64,000 nt of DNA, taken from contig JACJID010000004.1 in assembly GCA_014138725.1 (NCBI GenBank), positions 310,001 to 374,000 on the forward strand, given 5' to 3'. Positions 52,063 to 59,634 of the stretch are shown one piece after another. Position 1 is the first letter of the stretch. The number at the start of each line of letters is the position of its first letter. The notes below the pieces were generated by a model, which saw only the letters and a program-made list of their open reading frames with translations, did not search any database and had not been told where the DNA came from. The DNA is from Kutzneria viridogrisea (GTDB lineage: Bacteria > Actinomycetota > Actinomycetes > Mycobacteriales > Pseudonocardiaceae). A program made the translations under genes and the position numbers.

Positions 52063-52824
52063 TCAGCCGGTGGGTGCGCGCTCTGTCGCCAAAGGCTCGA
52101 CCAGGCTGGTGAACAGCGCCCACAGCAGCCCGGCGATGATCAGGCCGCTGATCACGAAGACCGGGAACACCAGGTCGAACACGTCGGCACCGGTCGGCGC
52201 CGGCCCGGACGAGTCCACGGTCACCGCCACCCCCGCCATGCCGGTGTAGTGCATGCCGGTCACGGCCACGGCCAGCAACAGCCCCGACCCCGTCCTGGCC
52301 GCGGTCGACCGGACGCGCACGGTGCACCACAACGCCGCCGTCGCCGCGGCCACCGCGAGCACGACGGACACCGCCGCGAGCACCGGGTCGTAGGAGATCT
52401 CGCCCTGGAACTCGAGCGCGGCCATGCCGAGGTAGTGCATGAACGCGACCCCCACCCCGGCGATGACGCCCGCGAGGACCAGCCGCGGCAGCCCGAACCG
52501 CCCGAACGTGATCATCGACAGTCCGATGCCGACGACCAGGACGGCGACCACCGCGGACAACGCGGTCAGCGGCACCGAGTACCGGACCGGGCTGTCGGTC
52601 ACCGCGAACCCGAGCATCGCGATGAAGTGCATCAGCCAGATCGCCACGCCCCCGATGGCCAACGCGCCGAGCACCGTCCAGAGCACCTTCTTGCGCGGCG
52701 CCGGCTCCCGCCGGGCCCGGGACGCGCAGGACAGGCCCATCAGCGAACCGATGACCGAGGTGGCGTAGGCGACCGCGAGGGTCCACACGCCCATCGAGAA
52801 GTGCTGCATGTCGGTTTGGTTCAC
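52063..52824 (-). CDS. MHYT-domain membrane sensor protein
   Basis: This 253-residue integral membrane protein has about seven helices and three MHYT-type motifs: WLMHFIAML, AFMHYLGMAAL and TGMHYTGMAGV. MHYT domains are thought to bind a metal (possibly copper) and sense gases such as O2, CO or NO. There is no output domain (no GGDEF, EAL or kinase), so signalling needs partners. Its GTG (52824) overlaps the GTPase stop by GTGA, making it the last gene of a conservon-like operon. Signal coupling to the nearby kinase and GTPase is therefore a reasonable inference. The C-terminal tail has an acidic-polar stretch after the last helix. Confidence 0.9.
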   Translation of the reverse strand: MNQTDMQHFSMGVWTLAVAYATSVIGSLMGLSCASRARREPAPRKKVLWTVLGALAIGGVAIWLMHFIAMLGFAVTDSPVRYSVPLTALSAVVAVLVVGIGLSMITFGRFGLPRLVLAGVIAGVGVAFMHYLGMAALEFQGEISYDPVLAAVSVVLAVAAATAALWCTVRVRSTAARTGSGLLLAVAVTGMHYTGMAGVAVTVDSSGPAPTGADVFDLVFPVFVISGLIIAGLLWALFTSLVEPLATERAPTG

Positions 52825-53426
52825 AGCGGCACCGATTCCTCGCTGGTGGTCTCGGCCCTGCGCTGCATCGCGTGCTGGACCAGTTCGACGAGTGCCTCAC
52901 GCGCGGAGGCTCGGTCACGGGCGTCGCAGTCGACCACGGGTACCGACTGCGGGATGCGTAGCGCCTCGCGCACCTGGTCGTGGCTGTGCAGGCGTTTCCC
53001 GTCGAAGTGGTTGACCGCGATCACGAACGGCAGCCCGAGCCGTTCGAAGTAGTCGACGGCGGCGAAGCAGTCCCGCAGCCGCCTGGTGTCGACGAGCACG
53101 ACCGCGCCGATCGCCCCGCGTGTGAGGTCGTTCCACATGAACCAGAACCTGTTCTGGCCAGGGGTCCCGAACAGGTAGAGCACCAGCGAGTCGTCCACGG
53201 TGATGCGGCCGAAGTCCATCGCCACGGTGGTGGTGTGCTTGTCCGGGGTCCCGGACAGGTCGTCGATCACCGCGCTCCGCTCGGTCATCACGGCCTCCGT
53301 CCGCAGCGGGGCCACCTCGGAGACGGTGCCGACGAAGGTCGTCTTGCCCACCCCGAAGCCACCGGCGATCACGATCTTGGCCGAGCCCATCGGCACCGGG
53401 CCACCGGTCATCTGTCCCTGGCTCAC
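52821..53426 (-). CDS. Conservon-type small GTPase (CvnD-like)
   Basis: This 201-residue P-loop GTPase belongs to the actinobacterial conservon family. P-loop GGFGVGKTTFVG, switch region HTTTVAMDFGRITVDD, DxxG-like LFGTPGQNRFWFMW and NKxD-equivalent AVNHFDGKRLHS are visible. In Streptomyces such GTPases (CvnD) are associated with a membrane kinase (CvnA), a roadblock protein (CvnB) and a DUF742 protein (CvnC), forming a complex reminiscent of eukaryotic G-protein signalling that affects aerial growth and antibiotics. The GTG start overlaps the roadblock stop (GTGA). Here the usual DUF742 gene is missing from between roadblock and GTPase. Confidence 0.93.
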   Translation of the reverse strand: MSQGQMTGGPVPMGSAKIVIAGGFGVGKTTFVGTVSEVAPLRTEAVMTERSAVIDDLSGTPDKHTTTVAMDFGRITVDDSLVLYLFGTPGQNRFWFMWNDLTRGAIGAVVLVDTRRLRDCFAAVDYFERLGLPFVIAVNHFDGKRLHSHDQVREALRIPQSVPVVDCDARDRASAREALVELVQHAMQRRAETTSEESVPL

Positions 53427-53842
53427 AGCACCGACTTCAGGCTGGCTCTGAGCTCGGGGGTCAGCAGCTTGCCGACCTTGCCCTGCAACGCGGCCATCTC
53501 GTAGGCCAGCACGCCGATATCGCTGTCAGGCGATGCGAGCACCGCGAGGCAGGAGCCCTCGCTGACCGTCATCAGCAGCAACAGACCCCGGCGCATCTCC
53601 ACCACCGTCTGGTCCACCTCACCCCCCTCGAAGATCGTCGCCGCGCCCTTGGTCAGGCTCTGCAACCCCGACACGACGGCGGCCAACTGCTCGGCCCGAT
53701 CCCGCGGGATCGAGTCCGAGGCGCTGAGCAGCAAGCCGTCACTGGACACCACCACGGTGTGCGCCGCTCCCGGGGTTTTCCTGGTGAACGAGGTGATGAG
53801 CCAGTCGAACTCGTCGGCCTTGGCCAGATCGGTCGATGTCAC
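53423..53842 (-). CDS. Roadblock/LC7 protein (CvnB-like)
   Basis: This 139-residue single roadblock-fold protein has FDWLITSFTRKTPGAAHTVV, SSDGLLLSASDSIPRDRAEQ, LLLMTVSEGSCLAVLASPDS and DIGVLAYEMAALQGKVGKLL. Roadblock proteins in conservons regulate the small GTPase, acting as GTPase-activating or scaffold partners. Start GTG overlaps the stop of the kinase gene (GTGA), and its stop overlaps the GTPase start, so the three are translated together. There is no signal peptide. The gene is as expected in length and order relative to cvnA and cvnD. Confidence 0.93.
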   Translation of the reverse strand: MTSTDLAKADEFDWLITSFTRKTPGAAHTVVVSSDGLLLSASDSIPRDRAEQLAAVVSGLQSLTKGAATIFEGGEVDQTVVEMRRGLLLLMTVSEGSCLAVLASPDSDIGVLAYEMAALQGKVGKLLTPELRASLKSVL

Positions 53843-56367
53843 GAACCGTTCCTCCTGCTTGCGTTGTCCTGCGACGGGTGCTCGCCCCGCACACGTCTCA
53901 TCCCCGATTGGTAGCTGGCCATCCGCCGCTTGAGCTCGGCGCCGTTGGGTGGCGGTGGCTGCGGCCGGTCCTCGTCCTCGGCGGCTCGCACGCTGCCCCG
54001 CACCAGCAGCGCGCCGCGAACCCGGCGCGGCAGCCCGGCCGCGGTGAACCCGTCGGCCACCGGGTCGTCCAGGCGGTCGCCCGCGTGCCAGATCTCGTCC
54101 ATCGCCGGGGACCAGCCCGCGTCCTCGGCGCTCGCGCCCTGCGGCGGTTCGCGGAACCAGGCGGGAAAGATCCTGTCGAAGATCGGCGTGAGTTCAGCGG
54201 GCTCCTCGCGCGGCCAGAGCGGTTCGGGCGCCGTGGCGCTGGGCTCCTCGGGTTCCGGGCGACTGGGTGGCGCGGACTCCGGCGCCGGTTCGACCAGCGT
54301 CTGGGCCGGTGCGGTCGTGCCCCCGAGGCGCCAGCTCGCGCGCGGCGCGTCGGGCGGTCGTTGCGGCAGCTCCACCTTGTCCTCGGCGGCGGCCGCCTCC
54401 ACCTGGTACCGCTTGCGGGCCGTCACGGCGGAGGCGCCGGTCAGGGCCCGCTGCGGCGACACGGCCGGTGGCGTGGACTCCGCGGGCCGCAACACGTCAC
54501 CGGGCAGCGTGACGTCGGCGATGATGCCCGAGCCGATGTTGTTGCGCAGTCGCACGGTGATGCCCCTGCGCGCGGCGAGCCTGCTCACCACGAACAGCCC
54601 CATCTTCTGCGACACGGCCGCCTCGATCGGCGCCGAGGTCGCCAGTTGCCGGTTCAGCTCCTCCAACTCGGCGGTGGACAGGCCCACTCCCTCGTCCGCA
54701 ACGGCGATGCGCAGGTCGCCGCGGCGGTACTGGGTGCACACCACGGTGACCTGGGTCTGGGGCGGGGAGAACGTCGTGGCGTTGTCCAGCAGTTCGGCGA
54801 GCAGGTGAACGGCGTCGCTGACGGCGTCGCCCACCAGGACGAGTTCGGGCGCCGGTTTGAGCACGATCCGGGTGTACTGCTCGATCTCGGACACCGCGGC
54901 CTGCAACATCCCGGTGAGCGGGACCGGTCGGCGGGTGGACCTGCGCAGCGAGGCACCGGCCAGCACCAACAGGTTCTCGCTGTTGCGCCGCATCCGCGTC
55001 GCCAGGTGGTCCAGCTTGAACAGCCTGTCGAGCTGGTCGGGATCCAGCTCCTCGGCCTCCATGTCCTCGATCATCCGGAGCTGGTTGTCCACCAGTGACT
55101 GGGTGCGCCGGGACAGGCTCACGAAGATCTCGTTGACGCTGTGCCGCAACGCCGCCTGCTCGGCGGCCAGCCGCACCGCGGAGGTGTGCACCTCGTCGAA
55201 GGCGCGGGCCAGCTGGCCGATCTCCTCGGTGGTCGACACCTCGACCTGGGCGGGCAGGACCTGCGCCGAGACCTCGGGCGAGCGCGCGAAGTTCTCGATG
55301 ACCTCCGGCAGCTCCCGCTTGGCCACGTCCAGCGCACGCCGCCGCAATATCCACAATGGACGGAGCAGGGTGGTGGCGAAGTACAGCGCCAGCACGAGAC
55401 CGAGCAGCAGGGCGCCGATGACCAGCGCCGCGTCCTGCAACGAGCTGGCCTTCGAGGAGGTGCTGAGCTGGCTCACCGCCTGGCTGAGCGAGCCGGACAG
55501 CGCCGTCTCGAAGCGGGCCAACTGGTCGGCGACGGGCTGCGAGGCCTGTTGCCAGGCAACGATCTGCGCGGCGGGCCGGACCGCGGGCTGGTCCGGCGCG
55601 AGGATCTGGTCCGCGGCCTGCTCGCGCCGGTCGAGGGCCTTGCCCTCGACCGCGGCGCCGAACTCCTGCCCATCGGACAGGGTGGCGCGCAGGTCGGACA
55701 GTGCGTCGTCGAGGCGGGCCTCGGCCACGCGCAGCACGGCGAGAGCCTCGGCGGACAGCGCGCCGTTCGCCGTGGTGCCAGCCAGAACCGCCTGCTGGGA
55801 CTGGATCTGCTCGATCGCCCGGCCGACGTCGACGAGCGCGCCCGCGGTGCGCCGCAGGTCCCCGTCGTCGGCCTGGTCCTCGATCGCCACCGCGAGCGCG
55901 AGCAGCGGGCTGATGATCGTGGAGTAGCTGCCGAACACGGTGAGCCGGCTGGTCGCGGGCCGGTCCGAGGCCGTTCGCGCCGAGGGCAGGTCGCGCAGTT
56001 GTGCCTGCGCCTGGGCGATCCGCGCGTCCTGGGCGGTGAGATCGGGGTGGCCGGCGAGCTCGGCGTTGAACGCCGCCACCGCCGCGTCGACCTGCTTGCG
56101 CTGCTCGGCGAGCCCGGCACCGCCGTTGCCGAGCGACAGATCCCGTTCGCGTTGCAGGCCGTGCGCCACGAGGACGGCCCGGTTCATGGCGGCCGCCTCG
56201 TCCTGCAACATCGCGGTCTGGCGGGCGAGCACGAGCTCCGCGTACACCCGGTCGGCGCCGAACACGACCGCGGCCAGCGCGGGGATCAGCAGCACCATCG
56301 CCAGCTTGGTGCGCAGCGGCCAGCCTTCGACCCGCCGCATCCGCAGCCAGGCAGCCCGGTTGGCCAC
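53839..56367 (-). CDS. Conservon sensor histidine kinase (CvnA-like, NIT-type sensor)
   Basis: This is an 842-residue (or longer) membrane kinase. A first helix near 20-40 is followed by an extracytoplasmic four-helix domain of the nitrate/nitrite (NIT) type (about 45-310), a second helix near 317 (DAALVIGALLLGLVLALYFA), and a HAMP-like linker. The dimerisation helix is atypical (VNEIFVSLSRRTQSLVDNQL, without a clear phospho-His). A HATPase_c domain near 500-620 has LAELLDNATTFSPP and VADEGVGLS. The last 220 residues are Pro/Glu-rich and disordered, a usual feature of CvnA. The start is uncertain: GTG at 56367 (VANRAAWLR), 56406, or upstream. First gene of the conservon, overlapping roadblock by GTGA. 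Confidence 0.88.
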   Translation of the reverse strand: MANRAAWLRMRRVEGWPLRTKLAMVLLIPALAAVVFGADRVYAELVLARQTAMLQDEAAAMNRAVLVAHGLQRERDLSLGNGGAGLAEQRKQVDAAVAAFNAELAGHPDLTAQDARIAQAQAQLRDLPSARTASDRPATSRLTVFGSYSTIISPLLALAVAIEDQADDGDLRRTAGALVDVGRAIEQIQSQQAVLAGTTANGALSAEALAVLRVAEARLDDALSDLRATLSDGQEFGAAVEGKALDRREQAADQILAPDQPAVRPAAQIVAWQQASQPVADQLARFETALSGSLSQAVSQLSTSSKASSLQDAALVIGALLLGLVLALYFATTLLRPLWILRRRALDVAKRELPEVIENFARSPEVSAQVLPAQVEVSTTEEIGQLARAFDEVHTSAVRLAAEQAALRHSVNEIFVSLSRRTQSLVDNQLRMIEDMEAEELDPDQLDRLFKLDHLATRMRRNSENLLVLAGASLRRSTRRPVPLTGMLQAAVSEIEQYTRIVLKPAPELVLVGDAVSDAVHLLAELLDNATTFSPPQTQVTVVCTQYRRGDLRIAVADEGVGLSTAELEELNRQLATSAPIEAAVSQKMGLFVVSRLAARRGITVRLRNNIGSGIIADVTLPGDVLRPAESTPPAVSPQRALTGASAVTARKRYQVEAAAAEDKVELPQRPPDAPRASWRLGGTTAPAQTLVEPAPESAPPSRPEPEEPSATAPEPLWPREEPAELTPIFDRIFPAWFREPPQGASAEDAGWSPAMDEIWHAGDRLDDPVADGFTAAGLPRRVRGALLVRGSVRAAEDEDRPQPPPPNGAELKRRMASYQSGMRRVRGEHPSQDNASRRNGS
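55350..55360 (+). repeat. TCCACAATGGA, variant of the TCCACAGTGGA motif
   Basis: It lies inside the conservon kinase and forces CCA, TTG and the very rare ATA codon (Pro-Leu-Trp-Ile) on the coding strand. Confidence 0.4.
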
Positions 56368-56673
56368 TCTGTCATGACGTCCACTCGTGGTGGTCAGCCT
56401 GCTCACTCCTTGACGGGTGACAACGTTCCCTCTCGCGCAGCAGGTCCTTGACACGACCGTGGCAGCGAGCACCCCCGAGCGGCATTTCTAACCTAGCGTC
56501 ACCAAATCCACTACCGATCCTCGTGACACACCACACTTATAGGTGACACTCCCGGCTTAACGTGTAACGAAAATCCTCGCCCTGGCCACCCGAACGGCAC
56601 TGACCAACGGCAAACCCGATGTGACGCTGGGTAGCCGTCAGCGCGGTGTCAATCCGGCCTTCGTGGCACCGGC

Positions 56674-57438
56674 TCAGCAGGCCAACCGCAACTGCTCGCG
56701 CAGCCGCGGCACGGCCTCGGCCAGCGAGGGCCCGTACCAGGTGAGCAGCCGCCCGCTGACCAGCCGGACCTGCTGCCCGGGGAAGGCCTCCGGCCCGTCC
56801 TCGGCGCCGAACACGTAGGGCTCGTCGGGCAGCACCACCAGGTCGGCGCCGGTGATCTCGGCGAGGTCCAGCTTCGGGTACCGGTCGGCGTGCTCGCCGA
56901 ACACGTTGCGCACGCCCACCCTGGCGAGCAGGTCGGTGGCGAAGTTGCGGCTGCCCACGACCATCCACGGGTCACGCCACACGCAGACCACCCCGCTGGC
57001 CACCGGCTCGGGCACCGGCCCGCCGAGCTGCCCGCGGGCCCGCACCAGCCAGTCCGGTTCGGGCCTGCCCAGGGCCGCGGTGAACAGGCGGGTCAGCGAC
57101 CGCAGGGCGCTGGGCACGTCCTCGACCAGGGTGACCCACACCGGGACCCCCGCGGCGGTGAGCCGCTCCACGTCGAGCTTGCGGTTCTCCTCCTTGTTGG
57201 TCACGACCAGATCCGGCGCCAGCTCGGCGATCCGCCGCACGTCGGGGTTCTTGGTGCCCCGCAGGCGTTCCACGTCCAGGTCGGCGGGGTGCGTGCACCA
57301 GTCGGTCGCGCCGACGAGCAGTCCGGGCGCGCTGTGCGCGATGGCCTCGGTCAGCGACGGGACCAGTGACACGACGCGGGTCACGCGCTCGGGCAGGACC
57401 AGTTCGCGGTCGAGGTCGTCACGTTCGATGCGGGGCAC
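56674..57438 (-). CDS. BtuF-like helical-backbone metal/cobalamin receptor without signal peptide
   Basis: This 254-residue protein has the class III periplasmic-binding fold of BtuF: RVVSLVPSLTEAIAHSAPGL, GATDWCTHPADLD, AELAPDLVVTNKEEN and SRNFATDLLARVGVRNVFGE, and a helical backbone linking two lobes. BtuF-like proteins bind cobalamin or siderophores for ABC import. No signal peptide or lipobox precedes the fold (the start is MPRIERDDLDRELVLPERVT), so it should be cytoplasmic, which does not fit a transporter role. It is divergent from cobK, with only 24 bases between starts, linking it to cobalamin synthesis or salvage. A role as a cytosolic corrinoid chaperone or a domesticated regulator is inference. 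Confidence 0.85.
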   Translation of the reverse strand: MPRIERDDLDRELVLPERVTRVVSLVPSLTEAIAHSAPGLLVGATDWCTHPADLDVERLRGTKNPDVRRIAELAPDLVVTNKEENRKLDVERLTAAGVPVWVTLVEDVPSALRSLTRLFTAALGRPEPDWLVRARGQLGGPVPEPVASGVVCVWRDPWMVVGSRNFATDLLARVGVRNVFGEHADRYPKLDLAEITGADLVVLPDEPYVFGAEDGPEAFPGQQVRLVSGRLLTWYGPSLAEAVPRLREQLRLAC

Positions 57439-57462
57439 CGGCCCAGGCTATCGTCAGCCACC

Positions 57463-58203
57463 GTGAGGTCCACGGTGCTCGTGCTGGGCGGTACCGCCGA
57501 GGGCAGGCGGCTGGCCGACACCCTGGCCGCCCGCCCCGAACTGCGCGTGGTGTCGGCACTGGCGGGCCGGGTGAGCCAGCCGCGACTGCCCGCCGGCGAG
57601 GTGCGGATCGGCGGCTTCGACGGCCCGGACGGGCTCGCGGCCTGGCTGCGGGCCGAACGGGTGAGCGCCGTCGTGGACGCCACACACCCGTTCGCGGCCC
57701 GCATCACCGCCTCCGCCGTGCGCGCCGCGCGGGCCGTGGGCGTGCCGCTGCTGGTGCTGCACCGGCCCGGTTGGCGCGAGGTGGCCGGGGATCGCTGGCA
57801 CTGGGCCGGTTCGCTGTCGGAGGCGGCCGAGCTCGTGCCGCCACTGGGCCGACGGGTGCTGCTGACGACGGGTCGCCAGGACCTGGGGCAGTTCGCGCAG
57901 GTGCGCGACGTGTGGTTCCTGGTGAGGTCCATCGAGCCGCCGACCGGGCCGTTGCCCGTGCGGCACGAGGTGCTGCTCGACCGAGGTCCGTTCACTGTGG
58001 ACGGTGAGTGTGAGCTGTTGCGGCGCAACGGGATCGACCTGATCGTCAGCAAGGACAGCGGCGGGGATGACGCCAAGCTGGTGGCAGCGCGGCAACTCGG
58101 CGTCCCGGTTTTGCTCGTGCGCAGGCCCGCGCTGCCCACCGCCCATGTCGTGTCCACAGTGGAGGAAGCGGCCGACTGGGTCAGTCTGTCCACATCAGAG
58201 TGA
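57463..58203 (+). CDS. cobK: Cobalt-precorrin-6A reductase
   Basis: This NADPH-dependent enzyme reduces the corrin precursor precorrin-6A. Its 246 residues carry VLVLGGTAEGRRLADTLAAR, LAGRVSQPRLPAGEVRIGGF, VVDATHPFA and NGIDLIVSKDSGGDDAKLVA, all CobK/CbiJ marks. GTG start 57463. It diverges from the BtuF-like gene, and its stop overlaps the converging TetR gene by 23 bases. With cbiD it shows that de novo cobalamin synthesis is present, consistent with a B12-responsive switch on nrdAB. Confidence 0.94.
   Translation: MRSTVLVLGGTAEGRRLADTLAARPELRVVSALAGRVSQPRLPAGEVRIGGFDGPDGLAAWLRAERVSAVVDATHPFAARITASAVRAARAVGVPLLVLHRPGWREVAGDRWHWAGSLSEAAELVPPLGRRVLLTTGRQDLGQFAQVRDVWFLVRSIEPPTGPLPVRHEVLLDRGPFTVDGECELLRRNGIDLIVSKDSGGDDAKLVAARQLGVPVLLVRRPALPTAHVVSTVEEAADWVSLSTSE
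58153..58163 (+). repeat. TCCACAGTGGA motif copy inside cobK
   Basis: This is an exact copy, with the rare Thr codon ACA in TCC ACA GTG GAG. Confidence 0.6.
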
Positions 58204-58813
58204 TCAGGTCCCGGCAGCGCCGCACCACGTCCACCCCGACCGGGACCGCGACCCCCAGCAGCGCCAGGGCCATCTCGGTGTGCCGCAGGGCCAGTTCCTC
58301 CAGGGTCAGCGGGCCGTCCGGGGTGTACCAGTGCGCGACCCCGTTGCACATCTCCAGCAGCGCGAGCCGGGCCACCCTGGGGTGCGCGGGGCGGAACAGG
58401 CCGCTGCGGCAGCCCTCGTCGATCGCCTCCTGCCAGAGCAACTCGTACTCGTCCCGCAGCGCCACGATCTCGGCGGCGTGCTCGGTGGACAGCGAGCGCA
58501 TCTCCCAGTCCACGACCCGGGTCTGCTCCGGCCGCACGGCGTGGGTCAGCACGTGCAGCTGCACCAGCGCGCTGAGCCGCTCCTCGGTGCCCTGCGCGGG
58601 CTTGACCGCCGCCCTGGCCAGCTCCAGCAGCCGCAGCAGGCCGTCACGCATGATCGCCGCGAGCAGGTCCTCCTTGGTGCCCATGTAGTGGTACAGCGTG
58701 GCCGAGGACACCCCGGCCGCCTCGGCCAGCTCGCGGATGCCGCTGCCGTGGAAGCCGCGCTCCGCCCACAACCGGATCGCCGCCGCGCGGATCCGGGCCT
58801 CGGTGTCCGCCAC
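58181..58813 (-). CDS. TetR-family regulator of the 58.9 kb operon
   Basis: This is a 210-residue repressor with a DNA-binding domain at residues 3-50 (RIRAAAIRLWAERGFHGSGI, ELAEAAGVSSATLYHYMGTK). The C-terminal domain (DEYELLWQEAIDEGCRSGLF, VARLALLEMCNGVAHWYTPD) resembles KstR2- and FadR-like TetR proteins that often respond to acyl-CoA esters. GTG start at 58813 with GGGGGAGG upstream. It is divergent from the enoyl-CoA hydratase-ligase operon, whose promoter holds an 18-base palindromic repeat. Control of that operon by an acyl-CoA intermediate is the simplest inference. It overlaps cobK by 23 bases tail to tail. Confidence 0.9.
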   Translation of the reverse strand: MADTEARIRAAAIRLWAERGFHGSGIRELAEAAGVSSATLYHYMGTKEDLLAAIMRDGLLRLLELARAAVKPAQGTEERLSALVQLHVLTHAVRPEQTRVVDWEMRSLSTEHAAEIVALRDEYELLWQEAIDEGCRSGLFRPAHPRVARLALLEMCNGVAHWYTPDGPLTLEELALRHTEMALALLGVAVPVGVDVVRRCRDLITLMWTD

Positions 58814-58852
58814 GGCACCTCCCCCTCTGCGAAGCAACGACCCTATCGCCCC

Positions 58853-58902
58853 TTGACGAGCGGCTCGCACCGATCCTAGCGTGTCGATCGATCGATCGAT
58901 CG
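58853..58902 (+). promoter_or_regulatory. Promoter and palindromic operator of the five-gene acyl-CoA operon
   Basis: TTGACG (58853-58858) and TAGCGT (58877-58882), 18 bases apart, form a good promoter. Immediately after it is CGATCGATCGATCGATCG (58885-58902), a tandem CGAT run that is fully palindromic and covers the expected transcription start. This is an ideal place for the divergent TetR to bind. Confidence 0.65.
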
Positions 58903-58917
58903 GAACTGGGAGGCGCG

Positions 58918-59634
58918 GTGGCTGTCGAGTACGAGCTCCGGGACGGGGTGGCCCTGATCCACCTCAACCGGCCGCACCGGCTCAACGCCGTGGTGCCGGA
59001 GCTGACCGAGGGGCTGGTCGGCGCGCTGGAGCGGGCCACGGCCGAGTCCGCGCGGGTGGCGGTGCTGGCCGGGCGCGGGCGCGCGTTCTGCTCCGGGCAC
59101 GACCTCAAGGAGCAGCTGCCCGCACAGGACGTGTCGGGGCTGCACCGGCGGGTGGACCGGATCCAGGACGTCACCCGGCGCGTCCGCGCGTTCCCCGGCC
59201 CGGTGATCGCCGCCGTGCACGGCTACGCGCTGGGCGCGGGCTGCGAGTTCGCCCTGGGCTGCGACCTGGTCGTGGCCGCCGAGGACACCCAGTTCGGCTT
59301 TCCCGAGGTCGCCGTGGGCCTGAGCGTCACCGGGGGCATCTCCCGGCTGCTGCCCCTGCTGGTCGGCCCGATGCGCGCCAAGGAGTTGCTGCTGCTGGGC
59401 GAGCGGCTCGGCGCCGCGGAGGCGGCCCGGTTCGGGCTGGTCAACCGGGTCACGCCCGCCGAGGGGCACGAGCAGCTCGCCTGGGAGCTGGCCTGCCAGC
59501 TGCGGGAGCGCCCCAGGGCCGCGCTGGCACTGGCCAAGCAGGCGCTGGACCGCGGGCTGGACCGCACGCTGGAGGAGTCCATGGCGGCCGAGGTGGACCA
59601 CGCCGTGCTGACCTGCTTCACGGGGGAGTCGTGA
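58918..59634 (+). CDS. Enoyl-CoA hydratase/isomerase family protein
   Basis: This 238-residue crotonase-fold enzyme has the CoA pocket AFCSGHDLKEQL and HGYALGAGCEFALG. Both catalytic glutamates (in GAGCE and FPEVAVGL) are kept, so a hydratase is the best guess. It is first in the operon; GTG 58918 follows GGGAGG. The gene shares GTGA with the acyl-CoA ligase gene. With ligase and thioesterase it would process an acid as its CoA ester, perhaps an aromatic or branched side chain. Confidence 0.92.
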   Translation: MAVEYELRDGVALIHLNRPHRLNAVVPELTEGLVGALERATAESARVAVLAGRGRAFCSGHDLKEQLPAQDVSGLHRRVDRIQDVTRRVRAFPGPVIAAVHGYALGAGCEFALGCDLVVAAEDTQFGFPEVAVGLSVTGGISRLLPLLVGPMRAKELLLLGERLGAAEAARFGLVNRVTPAEGHEQLAWELACQLRERPRAALALAKQALDRGLDRTLEESMAAEVDHAVLTCFTGES

